Assembly: GCA_002633005.1 (NCBI GenBank) | Contig: NMRA01000182.1 | Location: forward strand, 383,077 to 447,076 | Reading direction: 5' to 3' | Origin: Phoronis australis | Taxonomy: Eukaryota; Phoronida; Phoronidae | DNA: 64,000 nt | In this document: in pieces, positions 26,101 through 38,100 of the stretch | Layout: every line of letters starts with the position of its first letter | Position numbering within the stretch: the first letter of the stretch is position 1 | Notes under the pieces: generated by a model | The model's database searches: none | What the model was told of the DNA's origin: nothing | What the model saw: the letters and a program-made list of their open reading frames with translations, nothing else | Position numbers and translations under genes: made by a program

Positions 26101-29100
26101 TGTCCGATAAATAATGTCTGTATACTGTTTCCAAATGTCGCATCAATGTCCAAGAGGTCGATATTTGCTATAGTGCTGTAATATTCAGTAAAAAGTTCTT
26201 GTATCTTAAAAAGCAGTATTGTTTCATAGGTGATTTGACTTACGTTATTGTTAGACAAGTCGAGACATAACTTTGGTTGTTTCTCTTTGGAGCGCGCTGA
26301 AGTTTTAATATCCCACTTGTAGGAGTTGGAAAATGTCCTAATGTTGTTGTAAGACACATTTAAATATCTAAATGTGTTGTTGTTGAGCATTAGGTACCAG
26401 GAGTCCAGCTCTGTCAAGTTATTGTGTGTCAGATTTATGCTCTCTAGTTTCTGTAGATTTTGCCATGGAAATGCCTTTGGCGAAATATGCTTAATCCCGT
26501 TCCAAGATAGGTCAACAGTTTTCAGTTCCCCAAACTCTTTAAAATCGCCACTTTGTAAGTGCTCTATGTTGTTCATGGATAAATTTAGATGTTTGACTCT
26601 TACGAAGCATTTGAAATCCGTAACGTTGCGTAAGCTGTTGTTTGATACGTCTATGGTTGTGATGTTTGCCAAGCTGGTGCACAGTTGCCTTGTGTTTAAC
26701 CCCTCAAGACCGAGACTCGTTGCTTGAAAGCATTTCACTGTAGGCTGTACAGTTGTCAAATTTTTCCATTCACTCTCGTCTTTGCTCCGTATAACCACAC
26801 AGTTGCAGCTTACTTCTGTGATAAGACCCAGTAGTATCACAAAGATGTACAAACACTCCATGTTAATCTCAGTCTTTTAGTTGCTAGAAGCTAGTGATTC
26901 CACTCCGCTGCCTATGTAATCTGTTTTCATGTTATATATCATGTCCTGTTATCAGTAACAGACACTTCCTGATAGCTAGTATCCAATAGAATTCTGGTAT
27001 TTTTTTGCAGGATATGAAAACTGTATCAAAATAGAGTGGCAGCAAGGAGCATTATAATCTCTACATCTTCCTGTTCATTATAATCTTTCAGATTTTCATG
27101 TGGTGCTGATAACATGACATATTTTTCAAAAAAAAATGGCAAAAACTTCAACAGATTCACCCAGTTTGGTGTTTGAATTTTTAGAATCATTTTAAATTTA
27201 AATTGGTGTGATGTTTTTGGTTTCTTGCTTACCTTAAGTTTTCTCTAACAATTGTCAGCTTTTGTAAATTCGTTTCATTTTTCACTAAAAAAACATTTTA
27301 GTCCTTCATTTTCAGCCAGTTAAGGTCTACATTCCTGAATCTTCAGTTACTAAAAATCTTATTCCAGGCTTTCAAACATTGTACAATCATTTAGGGTCAT
27401 GTGATACGTATTTTTTGTGAAAATTGTCTTTTTTGTTTCTAAAAAATATAATGCGGATGCCTTCAAATTTGGACTGAACATTGTCTGTCAATACACAAAG
27501 TGCCTAGTCTGTCTTTTTAAAATAACTCCCCAAGTTGTCACAAAAATATTTTTGAGACATGGTTCTCTCAGGGATATACAATAAAAAGCTAGAAGTTCAG
27601 TGTGTTCTCTAATAGTTCGTACACTCTATTAGTTCGTACATGGCCCTTGAAACATGTGGTTTGTCTCCAATACTAGGTACAGAAGGAGTTATAAAACATA
27701 TTTGGGTTGGAAAAAATAATTCGTACATGCTTTTTGGATAAAATGGAACTTTATTTTCTTATAAAAGAACACAAATTTAGTGCACTGCAGTCAGAAACAA
27801 AGTGTGGCAGATGGCATTGCTGACAGCTGAGGTACTGAAGCTAGCATGTTTCTTGATGTTTGTGAACATGGCAAGAAAATAAAGTGACAAAGCGTTCAAG
27901 TATTATATTTTGGAGTAAATCCATCACGGGAAAACAATTTGTTACTTTTTGTAATATAATTCACATTGCCAAACCACCGTCTCTAAGGCTATCGTTGCAC
28001 TCAGTGTTATCGTGGATGTTTATCTCTAACTATTCGAACACTTGACTTTCTTCACTAATAGTTCGTTTGGCCAGTTTTGTCTCTATTGATTTGGACACCA
28101 AGCTCTCAAGGCACAAAATAGTTCTTACACTAGTGTACAAACTATTTGAGAAAACACAATTGGAAAAAATTCTATTGTAATTGTTACACCAACTAATTAG
28201 AAACCAATCTTTCAAAACTGCTAAAAACAATATAATTAAAAAGGCCTGAAAAGGGTCTCCTTATTGAAATTTATTGAAGTTTCCGAAAGGAACATTATAT
28301 TTGGCCCATCAATCATTCATTTACAGATGTGTTGTGGTTGGCAAGTGAGAATAAAGATATATTTAATCAATTTGATACAGTACATGGATATTTATTTTTG
28401 AAAAAATCTAGGAATGCTGACAATTACCTTAATCTTTTTGTGTGACAGTTGTGATGCCTCTTGGTTGCGATTTTTGTCTTTATTGCTTCCTCGCTGTATC
28501 TTCTTACTCTTTTGAAGGATCTTAATGAAATTTTGCAAGAAGTACCGTACCCCCCAGTGGGATGTACCCCCCAGTGGGATGTACCCCCCNCCCCCCGCAG
28601 TGGCAGTTAACATTTTTATGGTTGCACATATATCTTCAGAGTTCTTTGACAGTTTTCATAGAAATGTGGCAAACAAGTTTCTGTTGTGATGGTGGTAGCA
28701 TCTATCCATGTTGGGATAGATTTGACATATTCTGTGCCATAAATGAGCATTTTCTGACACCATAGAATTTTACTGTTTGCATCGCTGTCATTTGTGCATT
28801 TCAACACTCCGCGTTGTTATTATTTTAATTTTAATTTTTAATGTTTATTAAGATAAGCAATTACTTTAACAAGAGTTAAGCGCAGAAAGCAGTAGAAAGC
28901 ATTATATCTTGGTGTCAAGACCATTACACACATTATAACAGTTGAATACAAATTAAGGTATTTTATTAGTCTCAGTTTTGTGGTAAGTTAATTTAGTGAG
29001 TGTGGGTTCCATGAACATAACACATCTTGCATGAGACATTTGATGCATCTCTTTTTCTCAGTCTTTGGCTTTCAACTTTCTAACTAACACCTTATACATT

Positions 29101-32100
29101 TAATGTTCTATTGGACCTAATGGACAATAGTGCATTTTGGTGAATATAACTTCATTCTGAAAGTGGAAAGGCAGTAGAATTTGATTTATAACTGTTTACC
29201 TATCCTTCATTAATTGGGTCACATGACCATGTATTTTCAGTAGAATTTAGCAAAAAGAAAGGTATATTTATAACAATGAGCAATATTCAGTTGATATAAA
29301 TTTTCAACACGATAACTCATAAGCGCTAAATTATCATTTGGTTTTCATTTTGTGCAAATTTCATTTTTTTTGAAAAATTGAAAAGTATTATTTTTTTAAA
29401 ACAATTCCTAACGGTTTTGGAGAACCGTGCATAAAGAATAGTATCTGAATGTTTGATATGAATCTGATCAGCCATTTCTGAGATATGATGTTCTGAAGTA
29501 AGATGAATTTTGACATTTTTCTATGGTCCTACATCAGCACTAACAAGTCAATTACATCCACATCTAACAGGTTCCTTTTGTGTTGCAGGTTCTTCTTAAC
29601 ATGACATTCTCTACTGTGTGGTGCATGAACGCTAGAGTCATCATCAGTATATCTGAGGCAAGTATGACCAGCTGGTATCAATGACCAAGTATGACCAGCT
29701 GGTATCAATTACCAAGTATGACCAGCTGGTATCAATGACCAAGTATGACCAGTTGGTNAAAGTGATTGGTTTGCAATTGCGCCCTCTACAGGAGAAAACG
29801 TTTTTAGCCCTATTTCGGGGTGCGCATGCGCCACGTCCAATATTTCTGTCAGAGCAACATACTTGACGGAATTCGAAGAATTCCGCCAAGTAATGATTAT
29901 GAAAATTGGCAAGTGTGTTCCCTAAGCCTCAAGATGGCGCTGATCGGTTTAGCCATTTGAGGCTTGGTTATGGGGAATACTCTATGATTGGGCCCTTCCT
30001 TGGCGTCATTAAAACAATGGCAGATTTTAACTATTTTCACAAGCGTTGTTGCTGCCATTCATGAAGCTTGTTTTGGTTATTGTTTGAAATAATGTTGTTG
30101 GTGCATAATTCTTTTTTAGACCTAAATAGCTGCAATTTTCCATTAGTTGTCATTTCCATAGAAGTGTGTCAGAATTCTGATATTGATTTTCGAACAGGTT
30201 TTAGTACTGTGGTGCCCCCTAATGAGGATTTTGTTTTATTGCATCCACGCCTATATGTCATTAACCCTGTATAAGAACTTTGTGAAATTTGGCTGATGTG
30301 TTCCTGTAGAGCTGACAAGGAGTTTCAGAGCCACCCAGCGATTGGTGTGCCCCCTAGTGGCAATTTAACTTTTTCAATTAAGGTAACGGCAAGGCCTTTC
30401 TATTTTAGGACAGACTTTACGTACTTAGCGCCTCCTACTGTGGATTTTAATAGTTTTTTTTTCCAATTTTGGTGTCCACCTCTCTATCCGCCAAACTACT
30501 TGGAGGATTGTTGTGAAAATTGGCTGATATGTTTCTGATAAGAAGTCCGCAGCTGACGTTGATATTCGTACGGGTTTTACAATGTTGACGTCCCCAAGTG
30601 GCGTCTACGGCTGTGTCTCCTTAACCTTTCGTAGAATCTTTGCGAAATTTGGCGGATGTGTTCCTGTGGAGCTGATAACGTATTGTGAAACGTTTCCAAT
30701 CCAATCAGCTGCCACTGTGACCCAATTGGCAATTTTAGTTGTTTAAGTTTGCCTCTGTATTTCTGTAGTGCATTTTCATGAAATTTGGCAAATGGGTTTC
30801 TATTAAAAAGATGACTATCGTCTTATATTTTGCGTGCCGATTTGATGCATTTTTGCACCCCCTAGTGGCTATTTTTATTCTTTCGTTTTATTTTTTGTTC
30901 CTGTTAAAGAGACATGTATTTGTGGACGGATGTGACAGTTGTGATGCCTCTTGGTTGCGATTTTTGTCTTTATTGCTTCCTCGCTGTATCTTCTTACTCT
31001 TTTGAAGGATCTTTATGAAATTTTGCAAGAATTAGTTTTTGTGACTATGGCTACCTATGACTTTTGATGGTTNCCCCAGTGGGCTGTACCCCGCCAGTGG
31101 GATGTACCCCCCCCCCCGCAGTGGCAGTTAACATTTTTATGGTTGCACATATATCTTCAGAGTTCTTTGACAGTTTTCATAGAAATGTGGCAAACAAGTT
31201 TCTGTTGTGATGGTGGTAGCATCTATCTATGTTGGGATAGATTTGACATATTCTGCGCTTTAAATGAGCATTTTCTGACACCATAGAATTTTACTGTTTG
31301 CATTGCTGTCATTTGTGCATTTCAACACTCCGCGTTGTTATTATTTCAGTTTTGATTTTTAATGTTTATTAAGAAAAGCAATTACTTTAACAAGAGTTAA
31401 GCGCAGACAGCAGTAGAAAGCATTATATCTTGGTGTCAAGACCATTCCACACATTATAACAGTTGAATGCAAATTAAGGTATTTTATTGGTCTCAGTTTT
31501 GTGCTAAGTTAATTTAGTGTGTGTGGGTTCCATGAACATAACACATCTTGCATGAGACATTTGATGCATCTCTTTTTCTCAGTTTTTGGCTTTCAACTTT
31601 CTAACTTACACCTTATACATTTAATGTTCTATTGGACCTAATGGACAAGAGTGCGTTTTGGTGAATATCTGAAAGTAGAAAGGCAGTAGAATTTGATTTA
31701 TAACTTTTTACCTATCCTTCATTAATTGGGTCACATGACCATGTATTTTCAGTAGAATTTAGCAAAAAGAAAGGTATATTTATAACAATGGTATAAATAA
31801 CATGAGCAATATTCAGTTTTCAACATGAGAACTCATAGGCGCTTAATTATCATTTGGTTTTCATTTTATGCAAATTTCATTTTTTTTGGAAAATTGAAAA
31901 GTAGTATTTTTTGATAGCCCTTCGTGCATAAGTGGAAGATTTTGAAAACAATTCCTAACGGTTTTGGAGAACCATGCATAAAGAATAGTATCTGAATGTT
32001 TGATATGAATCTGATCAGCCATTTCTGAGGTATGATGTTCTGAAGTAAGATGAATTTTGACATTTTTCTATGGTCCTACATCAGCACTAGCAAGTCAATT

Positions 32101-35100
32101 ACATCCACATCTAACAGGTTCCTTTTGTGTTGCAGGTTCTTCTTAACATGACATTCTCTACTGTGTGGTGCATGAACGCTAGAGTCATCATCAGTATATC
32201 TGAGGCAAGTATGACCAGCTGGTATCAATGACCAAGTATGACCAGCTGGTATCAATTACCAAGTATGACCAGCTGGTATCAATGACCAAGTATGACCAGT
32301 TGGTATCAATGACCAAGGCCAATAAATCTTTAGGGAGATGAGAACTAACCGAAGGAGGATTTTCCCCACTTTCCTTGGAATCGTGGTGCTTACCTGTTTT
32401 TTTACAGTTAATACATTTACTTGCCTAGAAATCTTATTACTGAGTATGGTTGGGGTTGCATGGCCTCTGCAACATGTCCTTACCATATAAATAACAATAC
32501 ATCATGTAATCACAATTCATCGTTCAGAACATATGATTATTAAGGAAGTCATAGTGATTGTGTGTACAATTTACAAGAGATAATCATAAAATAGGGCTAG
32601 GGGAAGGGGATTAAGACTTTCATGTACCCATTGACACACACATTCACTGGAATTGAGTGAACTTAGTTTTTATATACTTTTACATTTGGCTTAACTACAT
32701 GAAAAAATGTCAATGTAATAAGATGAAGAAGTGGTTAAAAACTATCACCACTCCAATGATAGGGATAACTGTACAGTGCTGTATTCATTTTAAAGAGATA
32801 CCTTCAAAACCCTCCTCTGTTCTAAAGTTTTATCCAAGGCGTTAAGTACAATATTGTTCACTCTCTCAAACTGTATAAATTTAAAGTTTTTATACATTCT
32901 TGAGACCTCTGTCTCAACGACGTATAAATGCAGTATTGGGCATCAGTATATACCGTACTGGGATTTTCTGTAGATAAGCCCATGTTCGTTTATTTGGAAA
33001 ATTATTCCAAATAAATGCCAATGGCCATTTATTTGGTTCAACTTCTTGGTGTCAAGTTTCTAGATAGTGAGACGTGTATTCGTAAAATTTCCTCTTAAAA
33101 GCCCACTCAACGTCAACTCTTAGCCACAAATTCTGTTTTGTTTTAAAAACAAACAATGAACTATTTACTAACTGAGGATTGCTAGACCTCCTACTAGAAA
33201 GCCATCCGTAGAACTAGTTTTTCTTAATAAAGGCAAGATCTCATAATACTTTATTAAGTCAGCTAGTGAAAAGGAAGTTTGCTCAAGAGCTTTTTAGCCT
33301 GTCCCAGCAAAATGGTGCCTGCTGAAGTGATTGGTCGGCGAGGTTGGAGTGTTGAATCCTGGGATTAATTCTGTTTTTTGTGTCATAAATGAAGATTTTT
33401 CACCACAATTGCAAGCTAATGTGTTACAGTCTACGGAGGTCAACCCTAGTTTGCCTGATGCACGCCTATAGATCCTGTGAGAGGTTATGCGATGAGATGG
33501 CCATTTATCCCACCTCCCAGTGCTCAGTTTGGTAACATGCAGGTGGGCTATTGCGCTAAGTCAAGGTATTGGCGTCTCCTGTTCTAGATTAGAGATGAGA
33601 ACAGAGGAGCAACTGAGCCGATTTGGTATTTGGTTCCCATGTACTGGGTTGACATTAGGAAAGGTCAACACCTCTGTTGAATCGGGTATTTGGGCCCATC
33701 GCCGTTGGCTTACCTACAGATTAGGTGACATCTCCCAGCACCAGTCTAGGTATTGTTTAGAAGTCCTGTCAGATGAACTTCTCATTCTAACTACTTATGA
33801 TAACTCTGTGGACCCCTGGCTTGTTGGATAAGTGTATGGTTACAGTAAAAATTCTCTAATTTGGGCAATTTCTAGAATTTTTGACCCTGATATTCCATTA
33901 GAAATTGAATTTCCTTGATTCAAAAGATTGGGACATGGGCGACTTTGCTGTTCATTGTATTTCTTAAATTCCAGACATATAGTAAGTATTTTATGAACTA
34001 AACAGGTAAAAGTGGTACACAAACACTCAGTTTATCACATGCAAATCCTCAATGAGGAATAGCCGACTAGTATGGAAAATCTGAGGCGCCTCCGTCGATG
34101 TGAAAGACTTGGACAAAAAATTTCTGTGAAAAAAATCTCATTTCCGTAATGGGATATGTATGACCCTAAATCTGCGCATATACCACAAGTATGGTTCTTA
34201 TGCCTGTACGTTGTGTTTCAAGCTCATGTAAGTCAAGACAACCCACATGCACTATATGTTCAGGACATGTTAAAACTAAAGCATCGAAAGTTAAAAGGCC
34301 TGAAAACTAATAAATATTTGTTGATTAATTGAAATCATTTGGAGCTGTTCAAAACAACTTGCAACTTACTCTAGCACATAAATAATGCATTAAAGAAACA
34401 TCATTTAAAAATTAAGGTTTTATGTTAAACAGTCTGTGAATATTGTATATTTGAAAAAAATTCATGAAAGGCTAATGATCACCTTGCGACTTTTGACAGT
34501 CTCACTTTTCTCGTCGTTTTGTTACCACATCACTGATTGCTAGTACAATCGTCTTTGCCTTCCAGTTGTTGTTTCAACTCTATACAATCAGCAACTGGAC
34601 CAGTTCCCTGAACACTATCACCTCAGTGTTTTCACAAATACTGGGCGTGTTCTATCAGCGCCAGCGAATAAACGAGATGAGTTACAACTCTCTCAACGGT
34701 CACAAGGTAAAGCCAACCTGTCTGTGTGTGTAGCAGTTCCTTGTCTCTTTAGTGATGTTTGATGGTGGCGGTTGTGGTGGAGGTAGTTGTGGTGGTTCTG
34801 CTGCTGTCGATGGGCTAGTTGTGGTGGTGGTGGTGGTATGTTTTGACTAAGGAACTGATGAGAGAGTTCTTTCTCAAGAATTACTATCGTTGGGAGTGTG
34901 CATCCAACCTATGGGACAGCGCCGTGTCCATAAGGGGTGTTACAATGGACAAATATAAGGAGTAATAGCCCACCCCCCCTTGATCCTCTTTCTGTTCATG
35001 AGTAAGGGTTGATATTGTCTGTCTTGCACACTACCTTGTGTGTGACGGGTTTTGCTGTGTTGGCCTTGTGTGGGCTAAATTTATCTGTTTTATGTAATAT

Positions 35101-38100
35101 TGCCTGAGGCCAGTATTTTGTAATATGAGAAAAGGGAACACTGAAAACTCTGAGTGTCTAGATTTACAGCATATTAAACAATATTGGTTGTGTTGGTAGT
35201 CATTTGCAACATTGATATTCATGTTGGAAGGTGGTCTTGTCATACGGTCAGAGGTGCCATTTTTCGTCAATGTTTGTCTGTACTTTGACTCCTTGGAGAC
35301 ACATCCCTAGGAACTGGCCAGACTGGATTTATTTACTGCTTGCATTGGCTTCTTCATCCAATCTCAGGTATTAGATAAAAGACAGTTACATACTGAACTA
35401 CATATAAAATGACCTGTGTCATGGTAAATTAACACACCTTGTTTACTAGGTAAATGTAATACAGAGGTTGAATACCATGTGCCCTAATACATACTAACTC
35501 ATGCAGTAATCCCTTGAATTACCTTGGTGCACCTGTCTCTGTGATGTAAAGTCTTCAATCTTTTACTTGGAACCACCCAATAATGTTAAAATTGCATTTT
35601 TATGCACCCACATATTTGTATGTGGTCGCATATTGCGGTCATCTCTGCCCGGGCGTCCGTCGTTTGGCGTCTGCAGGTGTGTCTCCTAAAACCTCTTGAT
35701 GAGATTTGGCAGACGTGTTTCTGTGAAGCTGACAACGGACGACGACAAATTTTGGACCTCGCCGACTACCGGTGTGCCCCCTTCTATCAACCAAACCTCT
35801 CTAGGAATGATTTTGAGAATTGGCATATGTGTTCTTAGTGTGAAGAGTGCACCTGACGATTTTGCGACGATTTTGACTGCTATGGCGTCTCCTAGTGGTA
35901 GTTTTGTTTGTATTTGTAACCATGGCTGTATATCCTAAACCTCTCACAGGATCTTGATGAGATTTTGGAAGATGTATTCCTATGAAGCTGACGATGCATG
36001 ACATTGAATTTTGCTGTGACTACTGGTGTGCCCCCTAGTGGCAATTCTAGTTTTTGCTCTTACCTCTGTATCTTCGGAGGTCCTTAATGGATTTTCATAA
36101 AATTTGGCGGTTAAGCATCTATTAGGGAGATGATGCCATCCTCCTTTTTTCGATCAGATTCGAAGTACTTTGCATCACCTAGTCACCATTTTTACTGTTT
36201 TCAAGTCTGTTTTTGGCGTCTGCCCTTCTGTCAACCAACCCGTGCTAGGGATGATTTTGAAAATTGGCATATTTGTTCTTACTGTGAAGAGGGCGGCTGA
36301 GGATGATTTTCCGATGACTCGACTACTGTGACACCTCCTATTGGCAGTTTTGTTTGTTTTTGCGCCCATGACTGTATCCCCTCAATGCTCTACAGGATCT
36401 TTATTGAATTTTGCTAGTGTATTTGTATGAAGTTGACAACAGAGGACGACGACTTTCGGGCTGATCGGGCTACCGGTGTGCTCCCTAGTGGCAATTTTAG
36501 TTTTTTACGTTTACCTCTGTATCTTAAAAGGTTGTCAATGGATTTTCATAAAATTTGGCAGAACTAATAGGCATCAATTAGTGAAGTGTCGCTATCATCT
36601 GGTTTTCGGTTAAGTTCGAGGCATTTTGCGTCACCTTGTGGTCATTTTTACTATTTTCGTGTTTGTTTTTTGGCATCTGCCCCTCTGTCAACCAAACCAC
36701 TCTAAGGATGATTGTGGAAATTGACATGTATGTTCCTAATGTGAAGACGATGTGCTGACGATTTTCTGACGACCTTGACAACTGTGGCGCCTCCTTGCGG
36801 CAGTTTTTTTACACCTATAGCTGTATCTCCTAAACCCTCTGCAGAATCTTTATTAGATTTAGCAAGTGTATTTATTTGAACTTGACAACAAACGACGATG
36901 ACTTTCAGATGGATGTGACTACTGGTGTGCCCCCTAGCGGCAATTTTAATTTTTACTTTTACCTCTATCTTCAAAGGTACTCTAAGGATTTTCATTAAAT
37001 TTGGCAGATAGGTATCCATTAGTGAGTTAACGCTATCCTCTGGATTTTGGTTAGATTGGTGGTATTTTGCGCCACATAGTGGCCATTTTTACTGTTTTCG
37101 AGTCTTGTTATTTGGCGTCTACCCCTCTGCCAAACCACTCTTAGGATGTTTGTGGAAATTGACATGTATGTTCCTAATGTGAAGAGGAGGTCTGACGATA
37201 ATTTTCCATTGACTTTATCTACTGTGGCACCTCTTAGTGGCGATTTCATTTTTTCGTTTTCCTCGGTTTCTCAGAAGCTCCTTGACGGATTTTTATGAAC
37301 TTTGCTAAAATAGCTTTTGGATGGATTCAACGTATTTTGGGCCATCTAGTGGCCATTTTTATGTTCCAAATAAACACACCTAGAAGCACACCGTTTGCGG
37401 TGCATTCGTGGGCACATTTCAACGCTCCGCGTTGCTCTTGTTTGCAAGAGCACTGATATCCTAGAACACTAAAAATGTCTCAAGTTCGGCATTAGCACCA
37501 TAGCTCCATTGCCCCAAGTCACGTGATAGTCTCATTATTCTGCAGAAGCTGATTTGCATTACATATAATGAAATTTTAATTAACGTATTTGAGTTCCGAA
37601 AGTGAAAACAACATTCAATCATTCGTCGGCATATTTTGCCTTGGTCTATTTGTCGTTGTATAGATCTTTGACCTGTTGACCCCAGACTGTCCCTGACCCC
37701 AGTGTGGCCTCTCTCCTGCTTGTAGGTGTGCTTAGATGTCTATTACAGCTCCAGCCATAGTAGCATACGTATGGCGGTACAGGCCACCTTCACCCAGCTA
37801 TTGACCTGTATGGTGGAACGAATGGGTCCCGAAGCCGTGGTGGTAAGACCGTCGTTTATGCGTGTTACCTGCTATCCCCTTCTTCTAAGCCGTGTCTTCA
37901 CAGGCAATAGCCCCAGTACAAGTTCTCCTGTGGCAATTTGCCCACCATCAACGTAGCGTTCACATGGCAAAGCTTTCGGTACTGTCAAGACAGAAGTGAT
38001 GCACTAAAATCTCACCATTTTGAGACAAAAGTAATTGCCGAAGTTGACCCTTTTTTGTCAGATGATAGCTATGGAATACACCGGAAACATGGTAATGGAC

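Larger units (their letters stand above)
20858..29588 (+). other. ARFGEF3 intron 4, host of the Toll-like receptor gene
   Basis: 8.7 kb. Holds the antisense TLR (24636-26861), a ~178-bp direct-repeat pair (21638-21814, 23280-23456), a MITE-like element (27602-28158) and the start of the doubled block at 28.4 kb. Nothing else coding is supported. Confidence 0.6.
28440..32303. repeat. Doubled ~1.3-kb block with Ns at 28590, 29758 and 31073
   Basis: 28440-29757 and about 30929-32303 are collinear with small indels; both carry ARFGEF3 exon 5 and the 27-bp minisatellite. The piece 29759-31072 between two Ns is a separate contig. Its order here is doubtful. Confidence 0.8.
32205..37725 (+). other. 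ARFGEF3 intron 5 (second copy to exon 6)
   Basis: 5.5 kb. Contains a candidate cassette exon (34566-34706), a long Helentron-like element (35602-37443), a (GTGGTG)n-like tract near 34760-34835 and part of a dispersed repeat (33226-33480). A 103-codon ORF at 33520-33831 has no recognisable homology. Confidence 0.5.

Noticed and set aside
25380-26727. + strand ORFs of 66-117 codons within the TLR
   Set aside because: Shadows of the antisense TLR coding frame with no own support.
33520-33831. 103-codon ORF in intron 5 as a gene
   Set aside because: No recognisable domain, splice context or promoter; it lies next to a dispersed repeat.
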